Notes: generated from the letters alone by a model not told the origin. 64,000 nt of DNA from Mixta mediterraneensis (GCF_014946725.1 NZ_JACFXY010000008.1:146584-210583); one strand, 5' to 3'. Numbered from the stretch's first letter, positions 45,421-55,507 are shown. Translations and numbers: made by a program.

Positions 45421-45582
45421 GCTTCATAAGATTAATGGTTTATCTGCGATGCCGGGATGGGCATTTTTACCGGCAAGGTGGGATTCATGAAATTTGATGC
45501 TGAGCCAGGCCGGTAGTGGGGTTAGTCGAGGTGGTAGTACAGTAATGCGGTCTTTTTAAAATAAAAAATTATTCAGAATTGC

Positions 45583-45610
45583 TAAAGAGTGTGGGTAGTT
45601 TTGCCGAAAA
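45583..45610 (+). promoter_or_regulatory. candidate FliA (sigma28) promoter for aer
   Basis: TAAA (45583) and GCCGAAAA (45603) resemble the flagellar class 3 promoter TAAA-N15-GCCGATAA, with a 16-bp spacer and one change. The position 57 bp before the aerotaxis receptor gene supports it. Confidence 0.5.
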
Positions 45611-45666
45611 GGTAAAAAACCTACACCGATTTTTATTTTTGGGCCGGCTTGCCTCAAGGACCTTAC

Positions 45667-47211
45667 ATGCGTAACAACCAACCCGTATCTCAGCATGAGT
45701 ATGTGTTTGACGATCGCGCGACGCTCATGTCGACCACCGATCTCAACAGCTACATTACTTACGCCAACGATGCGTTTATTGAGGCCAGCGGGTTTTCTCC
45801 CGACGAAATCAATGGGCAGCCGCATAATATGGTGCGCCATCCAGATATCCCACCGGAAGCGTTTGCTGATATGTGGGCGCCCCTGAAACGGGGCGACCCC
45901 TGGCCCGCGCTCATAAAAAACCGCCGTAAAAATGGCGATTATTATTGGGTACGTGCCAACGCTATACCGGTCGTACGTGACGGCAAAGTGCAGGGCTACA
46001 TGTCAGTACGCACCAAACCGGGCGCAGAAGAAGTACGCCAGTCCGAAAGGCTGTACCGCGATTTCCGCGAAGGCCGTGCAAAAGGCCGTCGCTTTCATAA
46101 AGGCCTGATTGTACGCAGCGGCTGGCGTCGTTTCAGTTCAGTTCTGAAAACGCTGCCGCTGCGCTGGCGTATTCGCAGCACGTTATTTGCGCTGCTGCCG
46201 CTGTCCGTTGTCGGCGTCTGGCTAACCGGCATGGCGCCTGTGGCGCTCGGTTGCTTTGCCGGCGGGATGGCGCTTTTACTGCTGCTGGCCAGTTTGTGGC
46301 TGGAGCAACAGATTTCCCGCCCCATCGAACGGATGTGCAGGCAAGCGTTGAGCGTGGCAACCGGTGCCAGCCATAAAGTTGAGCAGATGGATCGCGTCGA
46401 TGAAATAGGCATGACTTTGCGTGCCATTGAGCAACTTGGTTTGATGTTCCGCTGGCTGGTGGGCGATGTTAGCGGCCAGGCGATTAACGTATTAAGCGCC
46501 AGCGATGCGATCGCCCGCAGCAACAATGAACTGAGCCGCCGCACCGAACAATCAGCCGCTAACGTGCAGCAAACTGCTGCCACCATGAACGAAATGGCTG
46601 CTACCGTGAAAAGCAACACGGAAACCGCCAGCGAAGTTAACGCGCTTTCTGCGGATACCAGCAGCGCGGCAATCAAAGGCGGCGAAGTGATGAAAGAGAT
46701 GATGGAGATGATGGGCGAAATTGCTGACAGCTCTAAGCGTATCGCCAATATTACCAGCGTCATCGACGGCATTGCTTTCCAGACTAATATTCTGGCGCTG
46801 AACGCGGCGGTAGAAGCCGCGCGTGCTGGTGAGCAGGGTAAAGGTTTTGCGGTAGTGGCAGGTGAAGTACGCAATCTGGCGCAGCGCAGCGCCAAGGCCG
46901 CCAGTGAAATCAAAACGCTGGTAGAAACCAGCGCCAGCCGCGTGCGGTCCGGTAATGAACATGCTGATGCAGCAGGCCGGACCATGCAGGATATTGTGTC
47001 TCAGGTGCAGAACGTGACCTCATTGATCGCCCAGATTAGCGCCGCCACGGCTGAGCAATCTATCGCGCTGAGTGAAGTGAGCACCGCGGTAGAGGATCTG
47101 GATGATATTGCCCACCAAAATGCCGCCCGGGTGCAAGAAAGCGCTGAAGCATCGGGTCGTATGACACATCAGGCCAATCGCCTGGTGGAAGCGATCAGCG
47201 TGTTCCGTTAA
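45667..47211 (+). CDS. aer: aerotaxis receptor Aer-like methyl-accepting chemotaxis protein
   Basis: A 514-residue energy-sensing receptor. The N-terminal PAS domain (residues 15-120, [39 protein letters not shown]) should bind FAD. A hydrophobic hairpin at about 165-205 anchors it, followed by HAMP and the signalling hairpin [24 protein letters not shown] / [19 protein letters not shown] that contacts CheA/CheW. The ATG at 45667 follows AAGGACCTT and gives MRNNQPV. Length is close to E. coli Aer (506). No flagellar genes are in the window. Confidence 0.92.
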   Translation: MRNNQPVSQHEYVFDDRATLMSTTDLNSYITYANDAFIEASGFSPDEINGQPHNMVRHPDIPPEAFADMWAPLKRGDPWPALIKNRRKNGDYYWVRANAIPVVRDGKVQGYMSVRTKPGAEEVRQSERLYRDFREGRAKGRRFHKGLIVRSGWRRFSSVLKTLPLRWRIRSTLFALLPLSVVGVWLTGMAPVALGCFAGGMALLLLLASLWLEQQISRPIERMCRQALSVATGASHKVEQMDRVDEIGMTLRAIEQLGLMFRWLVGDVSGQAINVLSASDAIARSNNELSRRTEQSAANVQQTAATMNEMAATVKSNTETASEVNALSADTSSAAIKGGEVMKEMMEMMGEIADSSKRIANITSVIDGIAFQTNILALNAAVEAARAGEQGKGFAVVAGEVRNLAQRSAKAASEIKTLVETSASRVRSGNEHADAAGRTMQDIVSQVQNVTSLIAQISAATAEQSIALSEVSTAVEDLDDIAHQNAARVQESAEASGRMTHQANRLVEAISVFR

Positions 47212-47415
47212 GACGCGACAGCCTGCGTGCCGCCTTGCCCGGCACGCAGCGCACAAAACAATCAATAATAATCCTGTCCCTTTCTCTGCGAAATAATTAT
47301 TATTCTCAAAAAAATCTTTCATCAGCCGGTGTCAGGCTGTTTGCTTTATTTATCTGGTGGTAATGGTGAGCTTTCTTTCCGCTGCGTTTCGCGGTGGATT
47401 TACTATGGAGAAGTT

Positions 47416-48468
47416 ATGAAAGCTTTTACGACTAAGCAATGGACGCTGCGTCCACTGCTGCTGGCAACAGCGCTGTTTACTGTTTCAGGCCTGGCAGCAG
47501 CCCAGGGCAATGATCTGACTCAACCGATTGGCAAAGGCGCTTATGAACTGGCGGTAAGTCAGAAAGATAACACGCTGTTTCTTGCCACTACCCACAGTCC
47601 TGACGGCCAGGGCGGCACGGTTTTTCGTCTTGATCCGCAGAATCTGGCGGTAAAGCAAGCTATTCCTACCGCGCTGAAACCGTTTGGCGCCGCGATTAAT
47701 CCACAAACCAACATTCTCTATTTCGGCAATACCGTCAATGGCGCGCTGACCGCGGTGGATGCCAGTAGCGGCAAGGTGCTGAACACACTGGTGCTGGATG
47801 GTCGCAAACGTAGCGAGCATGTCCGTCCGATGCAGCCGCGTGAAGTCGCGGTAGATGCAAAAACGGATCGCGTATATGTCACCGGCTTAGGCCCCGAAAG
47901 CGTGGTGTGGGTGGTGGAAGGAAAAACGCTACGGTTGATTAGCACCGTGCCGAATACCGGCAAAATGGGCACCGGTTTAGCCATCGATTCTGCTGCACAG
48001 AAAGTGTATGTGACGAATGGTGACGGTGAGCTGGTGACCATCGATGCGCGTACCAACGCGGTGGAAAGAAAGCAGAAGATTGATGCGGATAAACAGCACT
48101 TCTTCCTGAATATTTTGCTGGATACGCAGGGCCAGCGCGCTTTCCTCAGCGACTCAAAACAGCCGCATGTGCTGGTGGTTGATTTACGTGATCAGAAAGT
48201 TATCCACAAAATTGACGTGCCGGAATCGCTGGCCGTGCTGTTCAATGCCGATCGCGACGAACTGTACGTCACGCACCGTAAAGCGGGCGAGGTCAGTATT
48301 ATTGATGCCAGCAGCTATAAAGTGAAACGTACGGTGAAAACGCCGGGTCTACCGAATAGCCTGGCTCTGTCAGCGGATGGCAAAGCGTTGTTTGTCAGCG
48401 TGAAACAGCCGGGTTCGCGTAAAGAGCCGCCAAAAAATCCCGACAGCGTAATGCGTATCGCGCTGTAA
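47416..48468 (+). CDS. YncE-like periplasmic beta-propeller protein
   Basis: A 350-residue exported protein with a signal peptide (WTLRPLLLATALFTVSGLAAAQ) and seven propeller-type repeats (such as VYVTNGDGELVTIDARTNAV and LYVTHRKAGEVSIIDASSYKV). It closely resembles E. coli YncE, a DNA-binding, iron-regulated periplasmic protein of unclear role. The start ATG at 47416 has GGAG 5 bp upstream. The frame to 47329 has no signal sequence. It is convergent with sbmA. Confidence 0.88.
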   Translation: MKAFTTKQWTLRPLLLATALFTVSGLAAAQGNDLTQPIGKGAYELAVSQKDNTLFLATTHSPDGQGGTVFRLDPQNLAVKQAIPTALKPFGAAINPQTNILYFGNTVNGALTAVDASSGKVLNTLVLDGRKRSEHVRPMQPREVAVDAKTDRVYVTGLGPESVVWVVEGKTLRLISTVPNTGKMGTGLAIDSAAQKVYVTNGDGELVTIDARTNAVERKQKIDADKQHFFLNILLDTQGQRAFLSDSKQPHVLVVDLRDQKVIHKIDVPESLAVLFNADRDELYVTHRKAGEVSIIDASSYKVKRTVKTPGLPNSLALSADGKALFVSVKQPGSRKEPPKNPDSVMRIAL

Positions 48469-48481
48469 TCCAGGACATACC

Positions 48482-48502
48482 GGCCCCCCGGTAATGGGGG
48501 CC
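48482..48502. terminator. hairpin between yncE-like gene and sbmA
   Basis: A GGCCCCC/GGGGGCC stem with a 6-8 nt loop lies between convergent genes. The T-run on the plus strand is interrupted (GACACTTTTC). Confidence 0.6.
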
Positions 48503-48511
48503 GACACTTTT

Positions 48512-49753
48512 CTAAACGTCTTTTGACGCCTCGCGCATCATCTCTTCATGCGGAATATCCTGCAAAATCTGCTCGAAACTGCGCAGACGTTTGTAGATCG
48601 ACATCAGCTCCACCAGCGTTGACCACGACGTAATCAGGTACTGAAATGAGCCGCGCACCTGATCAAAAACATTGGTGATCTGGTTCAGTAATCCCAGCGT
48701 TATCGTGCCCGCGACAATCGACGGAAACAGCAGAAACAGGCCAAATACGTTATCCACCTGCAGATAAAGGATGCGGGTGATATTGAAGTACAGATAGTGA
48801 AAATAGAGGCGGAAATAGTTAAAGCGCACACGGCCGAACAGCGCTTGCACCGTGGGTGGCGAGGCGCGTTCTGCATCATCTTCACCGTACACCAGCTCTT
48901 TACGATAGGCGGCTTCTACCCGCTGATTGCGGAACTCCAGCCCTGGCAATTTAATGCCCACCAGCGCCAGCAATCCAGTGCCAAACACTGACCACAGCAC
49001 CGCAGCAATCACCAACGCGTAAGGCAGATTGCCGAGAACTGGCACGTTTTTTACGTGATGCGATAGCGTCACCAGCACGGGCAAAAAGGCCACCAGCGTC
49101 ATAATTGCCTGAATGAAGCTCACGCCCCAGTCTTCAAGGGTGCTGGCAAAACGCATTGTGTCCTCCTGGACACGCTGCGCGGCGCCTTCCACCTGACGCA
49201 GACGCTGCCAGTTGTGCATGTAGTAGTTATTCATCGCGGTACGCCAGCGAAACACCCAGTGGCTGATAAAAAAGGAATTCATCACGCCAATGACTACCGC
49301 GATCAAAGCGATGCCGAGAAATGCCATGACTTCGGCGTAAAATTCCGCGATCTGTACCGATCCGGCCTTGGTTAACGCCTTCTGGATCAAATCGTAAAAC
49401 GGCCCGTACCATGCGTTAACCGCTACGCCAACCTGCACGCCAAACCAGGTAACGAAGATAATCAGGGCTGAACCCCACACGGACCAGCGCTGCCAGGGAT
49501 GGTTATCAACCATCCGCCAGGCAAGGGCGAAAACGGTCACCATGATCCAGTAATAGGCGTAAAACCAAAGCTGGCTGGCGGCGATAAAGCGCGCGGCTGT
49601 AGTCGGTAGCGGTTGTTTCATGGCGGCATCAAAGGCAGCCCATCGCTCAGGTAAATGATCGGCAAAACCGAACCAGGCAAAAATCGCCAGCAGGCTCCAT
49701 ATTGCTGCTGAGCTGAAAAACAGCGCTGGCCGGGGGAAAAAGGATTTAAACAT
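48512..49753 (-). CDS. sbmA: peptide antibiotic transporter SbmA/BacA
   Basis: A 413-residue inner-membrane, proton-driven uptake protein for proline-rich peptides, microcins and bleomycin-like compounds. It has the N-terminal FKSFFPRPALFFSSAAIWSL segment, VGVAVNAWYGPFYDLIQKAL, the YYMHNWQRLRQVEGAAQRVQEDTMRFA loop (after residue 190) and the FRLYFHYLYFNITRILYLQVDN region typical of SbmA_BacA. It resembles the membrane half of an ABC transporter without the ATPase. Length is nearly that of E. coli SbmA (406). AGAGCC precedes ATG, a weak site. Confidence 0.95.
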   Translation of the reverse strand: MFKSFFPRPALFFSSAAIWSLLAIFAWFGFADHLPERWAAFDAAMKQPLPTTAARFIAASQLWFYAYYWIMVTVFALAWRMVDNHPWQRWSVWGSALIIFVTWFGVQVGVAVNAWYGPFYDLIQKALTKAGSVQIAEFYAEVMAFLGIALIAVVIGVMNSFFISHWVFRWRTAMNNYYMHNWQRLRQVEGAAQRVQEDTMRFASTLEDWGVSFIQAIMTLVAFLPVLVTLSHHVKNVPVLGNLPYALVIAAVLWSVFGTGLLALVGIKLPGLEFRNQRVEAAYRKELVYGEDDAERASPPTVQALFGRVRFNYFRLYFHYLYFNITRILYLQVDNVFGLFLLFPSIVAGTITLGLLNQITNVFDQVRGSFQYLITSWSTLVELMSIYKRLRSFEQILQDIPHEEMMREASKDV

Positions 49754-49917
49754 AGGCTCTCCGCTGTTGTGTGCAGTCTGTTATATCGTTTTGGCCGTTA
49801 TCTGTCTGTTGTGGGATGTTTCTGACAATGACAGCGCCCGGATAAATGTTAATGAAATTGTGCGATTTTGTTTCGACGCCCTAAATCTTTATCGCTTGTG
49901 GTGTTACACTAGCGCCC

Positions 49918-49936
49918 ATTGTTACCGGTAACAAAA
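49918..49936. promoter_or_regulatory. GntR-type operator upstream of gluconate dehydrogenase operon
   Basis: TTGTTACCGGTAACAA is a perfect dyad containing the gluconate-repressor core GTTACCGGTAAC. It lies about 95 bp before the first gene of the operon. In E. coli GntR binds this motif and is released by gluconate. Confidence 0.8.
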
Positions 49937-50026
49937 AGCTGTAACCCTAAACCCGTATATAAAAAATATTACAACGCAATCATTTATCCTTTTATGCCGC
50001 ATTATATGCGGTACTGAGGCAATGTC

Positions 50027-50764
50027 ATGTCAGAACAAAAAAAGGGTCATTCACGCAGGGATTTTTTGCTGAAGACCATCCCCCTGGCGCCAGCTATGGT
50101 GGTGGGCAGCACCGCCATAGGCGCGTTAGCAACACCGCTGGCGACGCAGGCTGCAGATGCCGAACCAGCCGGCCCGCAACATGCTCGCGACTATCAACCC
50201 AACCGGTTTACTGCCGAAGAGTTCGCTTTTATCAAGGCGGCGGTAGCACGCCTGATCCCCAACGATGAACGCGGTCCCGGCGCGCTGGAAGCCGGTGTTC
50301 CTGAATTTATCGATCGTCAGATGAATACCCCTTACGCCACAGGGGCGAACTGGTATATGCAGGGCCCGTTTAACCCCGATCTGCCGAAAGAGCTGGGTTA
50401 TCAGCTGCCGCTGGTGCCGCAGCAAATCTATCGTCTTGGCCTGGCCGACGCTGATGATTACAGCAAACAGCAGCACGGCAAGGTGTTCGCTGAACTCAAT
50501 GGCGAGCAGCAAGATGCCCTGCTCCAGGCTATGGAAAGCGGTAAGGCCGAATTTAAGCAGCTGCCGGGCAAAACCTTTTTTGCATTTCTGATTCAAAACA
50601 CCCGCGAAGGTTTCTTCAGCGATCCCATCCACGGCGGTAATCAGGGCATGGTGGGCTGGAAGCTGATTGGCTTCCCTGGCGTGCGTGCTGATTTTATGGA
50701 CTGGGTAGAGCGCGGCGAACGTTATCCGTTCCCGTCAGTGTCGATTCGCGGGGAGAGAACGTAA
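50027..50764 (+). CDS. gluconate 2-dehydrogenase, small (gamma) subunit
   Basis: A 245-residue subunit-3-type protein with a twin-arginine signal ([25 protein letters not shown]). It probably escorts the folded flavoprotein subunit through the Tat system. The mature part shows [40 protein letters not shown] and a [16 protein letters not shown] motif of the family. The stop is followed 2 bp later by the flavoprotein gene. With the next two genes it forms the membrane complex that oxidises gluconate to 2-ketogluconate in the periplasm. Confidence 0.93.
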   Translation: MSEQKKGHSRRDFLLKTIPLAPAMVVGSTAIGALATPLATQAADAEPAGPQHARDYQPNRFTAEEFAFIKAAVARLIPNDERGPGALEAGVPEFIDRQMNTPYATGANWYMQGPFNPDLPKELGYQLPLVPQQIYRLGLADADDYSKQQHGKVFAELNGEQQDALLQAMESGKAEFKQLPGKTFFAFLIQNTREGFFSDPIHGGNQGMVGWKLIGFPGVRADFMDWVERGERYPFPSVSIRGERT

Positions 50765-50766
50765 GC

Positions 50767-52551
50767 ATGGCCAATGAAAATAAAAAAGTAGATGCAGTAA
50801 TTGTCGGGTTTGGCTGGGCTGGCGCGATCATGGCGAAAGAGCTGACCGAAGCCGGGCTTCACGTCCTGGCGCTGGAACGCGGTCCGCATCGCGATACGTA
50901 TCCGGATGGATCCTATCCGCAATCAATCGATGAACTGACTTATAACATCCGCAAAAAGCTGTTTCAGGATCTGTCCAAAAGCACCGTGACGATTCGCCAT
51001 AACGCGTCACAAACGGCGGTACCGTATCGTCAGCTGGCGGCATTTTTACCCGGCACTGGCACCGGCGGCGCCGGGTTGCACTGGTCTGGCGTGCACTTCC
51101 GGGTCGATCCAACCGAACTGCGGATGCGCAGCCATTACGAAGAGCGTTACGGTAAGAACTTTATCCCGGAAGGCATGACGATCCAGGATTTTGGCGTGAC
51201 TTACGATGAGCTGGAACCCTTCTTCGATAAAGCTGAAAAGGTATTTGGCACCTCCGGCAGCGCGTGGAGCATCAAAGGCAAGGTGGTCGGTAAAGACAAA
51301 GGCGGTAACCCGTTTGCGCCAGATCGCTCGGATAACTTCCCGCTGCCTGCGCAAAAACGCACCTATTCGGCACAACTTTTTTCACAAGCGGCTGAATCGG
51401 TAGGCTATCATCCTTACGATCTGCCTTCAGCGAACACCTCTGGTCCTTATACCAATACCTACGGCGCGCAGATGGGGCCGTGCAACTTCTGCGGTTACTG
51501 CAGCGGTTACGCCTGCTACATGTACTCTAAAGCCTCACCGAATGTGAATATCCTCCCGGCGCTGCGTCAGGAATCGAAGTTTGAGCTACGCAATAACTCC
51601 TACGTACTGCGCGTTAACCTGACCGATGACAAAAAGCGCGCCACCGGCGTGACCTATGTTGATGGTCAGGGACGCGAAGTCGTACAGCCTGCGGACCTGG
51701 TGATCCTGTCTGCTTTCCAGTTCCACAACGTGCACCTGATGCTGCTATCCGGTATCGGCAAGCCGTACAATCCACTAACGAACGAAGGCACAGTTGGCCG
51801 CAACTTCGCCTACCAGAACATCTCTACGCTGAAAGCGCTGTTCGACAAAAACACCACGACTAACCCGTTTATTGGCGCGGGTGGCGCAGGTGTCGGCGTT
51901 GATGATTTTAATGCTGACAATTTTGACCACGGCCCGCACGGTTTCGTGGGTGGCTCGCCGTTCTGGGTCAACCAGGCAGGCACCAAGCCCATTTCTGGCC
52001 TGCCAATACCAACCGGCACGCCAAACTGGGGCAGTAAATGGAAAGCCGCCGTCGCTGATACCTACACGCATCACGTATCAATGGACGCTCACGGGGCGCA
52101 CCAGTCATATCGCGCAAACTACCTCGATCTCGATCCTAACTACAAAGACGCTCACGGCCAGCCGCTGCTGCGTATGACCTTTGACTGGCAGGAGAACGAC
52201 ATCAAGATGGCGCAGTTTATGGTCAGCAAGATGCATAAAATTGCCGAAGCGATGAACCCTAAATTGATCATGGGCGCCGCTAAAAATGCAGACAGCCATT
52301 TCGATTCCACCGTATACCAAACCACCCATATGAATGGCGGGGCGATTATGGGTGAGGATCCGAACACCAGCGCAGTAAACCGCTATTTGCAAAGCTGGGA
52401 CGTGCCGAATGTGTTTGTACCGGGTGCGTCAGCCTTCCCGCAGGGACTGGGCTATAACCCGACGGGCATGGTGGCCGCGCTGGCTTACTGGTCAGCAAAA
52501 GCCATTCGCGAGCAGTACCTGAAAAATCCGGGTCCACTGGTGCAGGCATAA
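50767..52551 (+). CDS. gluconate 2-dehydrogenase, FAD (GMC oxidoreductase) subunit
   Basis: The 594-residue catalytic subunit belongs to the GMC family. The FAD-binding GxGxxG loop is near the start (AVIVGFGWAGAIMAKELTEAGLHVLALERG), followed by GTGTGGAGLHWSGVHFRVDP, a Cys-rich CNFCGYCSGYACY stretch and the C-terminal catalytic His/Asn region (TTHMNGGAIMG, GASAFPQGLGYNPTGMVAALA). Electrons pass to the cytochrome c subunit and then to ubiquinone. It has no signal of its own, which fits Tat co-export with the small subunit. Confidence 0.95.
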   Translation: MANENKKVDAVIVGFGWAGAIMAKELTEAGLHVLALERGPHRDTYPDGSYPQSIDELTYNIRKKLFQDLSKSTVTIRHNASQTAVPYRQLAAFLPGTGTGGAGLHWSGVHFRVDPTELRMRSHYEERYGKNFIPEGMTIQDFGVTYDELEPFFDKAEKVFGTSGSAWSIKGKVVGKDKGGNPFAPDRSDNFPLPAQKRTYSAQLFSQAAESVGYHPYDLPSANTSGPYTNTYGAQMGPCNFCGYCSGYACYMYSKASPNVNILPALRQESKFELRNNSYVLRVNLTDDKKRATGVTYVDGQGREVVQPADLVILSAFQFHNVHLMLLSGIGKPYNPLTNEGTVGRNFAYQNISTLKALFDKNTTTNPFIGAGGAGVGVDDFNADNFDHGPHGFVGGSPFWVNQAGTKPISGLPIPTGTPNWGSKWKAAVADTYTHHVSMDAHGAHQSYRANYLDLDPNYKDAHGQPLLRMTFDWQENDIKMAQFMVSKMHKIAEAMNPKLIMGAAKNADSHFDSTVYQTTHMNGGAIMGEDPNTSAVNRYLQSWDVPNVFVPGASAFPQGLGYNPTGMVAALAYWSAKAIREQYLKNPGPLVQA

Positions 52552-52562
52552 GGAAAACGGCG

Positions 52563-53948
52563 ATGAAAAAAGGCATTTTGGCCCTGGTGCTGGGCACGAT
52601 GACGTTTGCCGCGCTGGCGGACGACAGCAGCAGCGAACTGGTGAAGCGCGGCGAGTATCTGGCGCGTGCGGGTGACTGCGTAGCCTGTCATACCAGCAAA
52701 GACGGTAAACCTTTTGCTGGCGGTTTGCCGATGGCAACCCCGATTGGCACCCTCTATTCCACCAATATCACGCCGGACAAAGCGAGTGGGATTGGCGATT
52801 ACACCTACGACGACTTCCAGAAAGCGGTGCGTCATGGCGTGGCGAAAAATGGCGACACGCTCTATCCGGCGATGCCATATCCCTCTTATGCGGTAGTCAG
52901 CGATGACGACATGAAGGCGCTATACGCTTACTTTATGCACGGCGTTGCGCCGGTTAACCAGCCCAATAAAGAGAGTGACATTCCGTGGCCGCTGTCGATG
53001 CGCTGGCCGCTGGCGATTTGGCGCACGATGTTTGCACCGGATGTAAAAGCTTTCCAGCCCGTCAGTCAGGAAGATCCGACACTGGCGCGTGGACGGTATC
53101 TGGTTGAAGGTCTGGGGCACTGTGGCGCGTGTCACACGCCACGCAGTATCACCATGCAGGAAAAAGCCCTGAACAACAGCGAAGGTCATGATTATCTCTC
53201 CGGCAGTAGCGCCCCGGTTGATGGCTGGACCGCCAGTAATCTACGCGGCGACAATCGTGACGGTTTAGGTCGCTGGAGCGAAGACGATCTGCGTCAGTTC
53301 CTGCGCTACGGCCGCAACGATCACACGGCAGCCTTTGGCGGCATGACTGACGTCATCGAGCATAGCCTGCAGCATTTGAGCAACGACGACATTACGGCAA
53401 TCGCGCGTTATCTAAAATCGCTGGGCGCCAAAGATCCGCAACAAGCGGTGTTCAGCGCTGACGATGCGACGGCAAAAGCGCTGTGGAAAGGCGATGACAG
53501 CCAGACTGGCGCATCGGTATACGTTGACAGTTGTGCGGCCTGCCACAAAACGGATGGCAGCGGGTATCAGCGCTTCTATCCGGCGCTGCGCGGCAATCCG
53601 GTGGTGTTGGCCGACGATCCTACTTCGTTGATCCACATCGTGCTGGCAGGTGGTGAATTGCCGGGTGTGAAAGGCGCGCCCTCAACCATTACCATGCCTG
53701 CGTTTGGCTGGCGTCTGAACGATCAGCAGGTGGCTGATGTGGTGAACTTTATTCGCACCAGCTGGGGAAATCAGTCTGACAAAAAAGTGACCGCGAAACA
53801 GATTTCTGAGCTGCGTAAAGACGTGAAAGATCGTCAGGGCAGCGCAGATATTCACGTGCTGGAAGGGAAGAAAACGCCTCATCTCTGCCCCTCTCCTGTG
53901 GGAAGGGGCAGAAACTGCGTTCAGCGATCTGACTCAAATATTTTCTAA
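52563..53948 (+). CDS. gluconate 2-dehydrogenase, triheme cytochrome c subunit
   Basis: A 461-residue exported protein with a signal peptide (KKGILALVLGTMTFAALA) and three heme c sites: CVACH (39-43), CGACH (near 187) and CAACH (near 331). It hands electrons from the flavoprotein to the quinone pool. The C-terminal 25 or so residues (KTPHLCPSPVGRGRNCVQRS...) do not look like cytochrome and are encoded by a hairpin-forming GC-rich repeat, so the original end may have been changed. The gene overlaps the convergent MFS gene by 15 bp. Confidence 0.93.
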   Translation: MKKGILALVLGTMTFAALADDSSSELVKRGEYLARAGDCVACHTSKDGKPFAGGLPMATPIGTLYSTNITPDKASGIGDYTYDDFQKAVRHGVAKNGDTLYPAMPYPSYAVVSDDDMKALYAYFMHGVAPVNQPNKESDIPWPLSMRWPLAIWRTMFAPDVKAFQPVSQEDPTLARGRYLVEGLGHCGACHTPRSITMQEKALNNSEGHDYLSGSSAPVDGWTASNLRGDNRDGLGRWSEDDLRQFLRYGRNDHTAAFGGMTDVIEHSLQHLSNDDITAIARYLKSLGAKDPQQAVFSADDATAKALWKGDDSQTGASVYVDSCAACHKTDGSGYQRFYPALRGNPVVLADDPTSLIHIVLAGGELPGVKGAPSTITMPAFGWRLNDQQVADVVNFIRTSWGNQSDKKVTAKQISELRKDVKDRQGSADIHVLEGKKTPHLCPSPVGRGRNCVQRSDSNIF

Positions 53949-55346
53949 ATCAATCCCGCGCGTTTTCGGCCCGTAAATGCCCACCGACAACATCACCATA
54001 AGCATACTTAACACGATAAAGACGATCACGCCCTGGCTACCTGCATACTGCAAAATCAAGCCAATCAAAATACTGCTGAACACCGTTGACAGGCGGCTAA
54101 ACGAATAGCAAAACCCCACTGCGCGAGCACGTATATGCGTTGGGAAGATCTCGGTTTGATAAGCGTGATAGCTAAAGGTCAGCCAGGCGTTGGAATAGGT
54201 GATCAGAAAACCACAGATAATCAACAGCACCGGATTGTTCAGCAGAGCGAACAGCGTACCGAACACGACCGTCATCAGCGACGTCATGACAATCTGCCAC
54301 TTATTTTCGAACTTATCGGCGTAGCGGCTGCAAATCAGCGAACCCAGCGGATAGGCCAGCGTGATAAAAAATGCATACAGCAGGCTGTGCGTCACGGTGG
54401 TGCCTTTACCTGACAGCAACGCTGGCAACCAGTTACCAAAGCCGAAGAAACCAATCGCCTGGAAAAAGTTCATTACCACTAGCATCAGCGTACGTTTGCG
54501 ATAGGCTGGCGCCCAGATCTCACTAAAACGCCCTTTTTTCGGTAGCTGCGCGGCGGCGTCATCCTGCGGGAAATCCGCGCCAGGCGTGATGCCGCAACGC
54601 TTTTCCATCGCTGATAATACCCGGTGTGCTTCCTGATGGCGGCCCTGCTGCGCTAGCCAGCGCGCTGATTCCGGCAGATTTTTACGAATAAACCAGATCA
54701 CCAGCGAACATACCGCGCCCGCAATTACCACCCAACGCCAGCCCTCAAGGCTGAGAATGGTTTGCGGCACCAGCCACCACGACATCAGCGCTACTGCAGG
54801 CACCGACAGAAACTGAATAAAGAATGAAAAGGCAAAGGCCCGGCTGCGCAAATGGGTTGGCACCCATTCTGATAAATAGGTATCGATGGTGACCAGCTCA
54901 ACTCCCAGCCCAATACCGACTAAAAAGCGGAACAGAATGATCATTTCTGCGCTTTGCTGAAAAGCCATCAACAGTGAAAATATCCCATACCACATCAGGG
55001 CGCACATAAAAGTCAGGCGGCGACCAAAGCGATCGGCATAGGGTGCGAGCAGGCTTGCGCCAACGAACAGGCCGAGAAAGGTCGCGGAAGCGAAGGCGGC
55101 CTGATCGGCAATACCGAATACGCCCGCGCTACCGGTGTGGAAAATCCCGGCGGCCAGCAAGCCTGAACTGATGTAGCCGGTTTCGAACAGATCGTAGAGC
55201 TCAAAGAATCCGCCCAGCGCCAGAAGTGTAATAAAGCGCCATAAACCGGCGGAGGATGGCAGCGCATCAATGCGCCCCGCTAAGCTATTGTTGGCTGCCG
55301 ACGAAGCATACGTCGGCGCCATCCCTGTTGTGCAGGCTGTTGTCAT
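53934..55346 (-). CDS. MFS transporter (sugar/aromatic acid porter type)
   Basis: A 470-residue major facilitator with 12 membrane helices and a large central loop. Motif A appears as GASLLAPYADRFGRRLTFM, and FLVGIGLGVELVTIDTYLSEWVPTHLRSRAFAF marks the sugar/organic acid porter branch. The second half contains LICSRYADKFENKWQIV and YQTEIFPTHIRARAVGFCYSFSRL. Substrate cannot be fixed; relatives carry niacin, aromatic acids or sugars. A perfect palindrome about 150 bp upstream may be its operator. It overlaps the cytochrome gene at the 3' end. Confidence 0.88.
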   Translation of the reverse strand: MTTACTTGMAPTYASSAANNSLAGRIDALPSSAGLWRFITLLALGGFFELYDLFETGYISSGLLAAGIFHTGSAGVFGIADQAAFASATFLGLFVGASLLAPYADRFGRRLTFMCALMWYGIFSLLMAFQQSAEMIILFRFLVGIGLGVELVTIDTYLSEWVPTHLRSRAFAFSFFIQFLSVPAVALMSWWLVPQTILSLEGWRWVVIAGAVCSLVIWFIRKNLPESARWLAQQGRHQEAHRVLSAMEKRCGITPGADFPQDDAAAQLPKKGRFSEIWAPAYRKRTLMLVVMNFFQAIGFFGFGNWLPALLSGKGTTVTHSLLYAFFITLAYPLGSLICSRYADKFENKWQIVMTSLMTVVFGTLFALLNNPVLLIICGFLITYSNAWLTFSYHAYQTEIFPTHIRARAVGFCYSFSRLSTVFSSILIGLILQYAGSQGVIVFIVLSMLMVMLSVGIYGPKTRGIDLENI

Positions 55347-55493
55347 TTTTGGGTGAACCTCGGTGTGGCAGTGTTTGCAATTCTCGCCAGCGGCCTTGAT
55401 TAGATTTAAAAATAATTAACCGTTAGCAAGCGAAGAGGTAGCAGGATAATAAATTCGCGATTCGTTGCCGAGAGGCAAGTTGGTGAGTTTTTA

Positions 55494-55507
55494 GCAACGT
55501 ACGTTGC
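55494..55507. promoter_or_regulatory. 14-bp perfect palindrome between abgT and the MFS gene
   Basis: GCAACGTACGTTGC, flanked by TTA and AAT, lies 28 bp past the abgT stop and about 150 bp before the MFS start. It looks like an operator of a dimeric repressor. No cognate regulator is adjacent. Confidence 0.5.

Noticed and set aside
52563..53948. Possible alcohol/aldehyde dehydrogenase cytochrome instead of gluconate dehydrogenase
   Set aside because: The operon has a GMC flavoprotein and a Tat-signalled subunit 3 and no PQQ or molybdopterin subunit, which fits gluconate 2-dehydrogenase; the upstream gluconate-type operator agrees.
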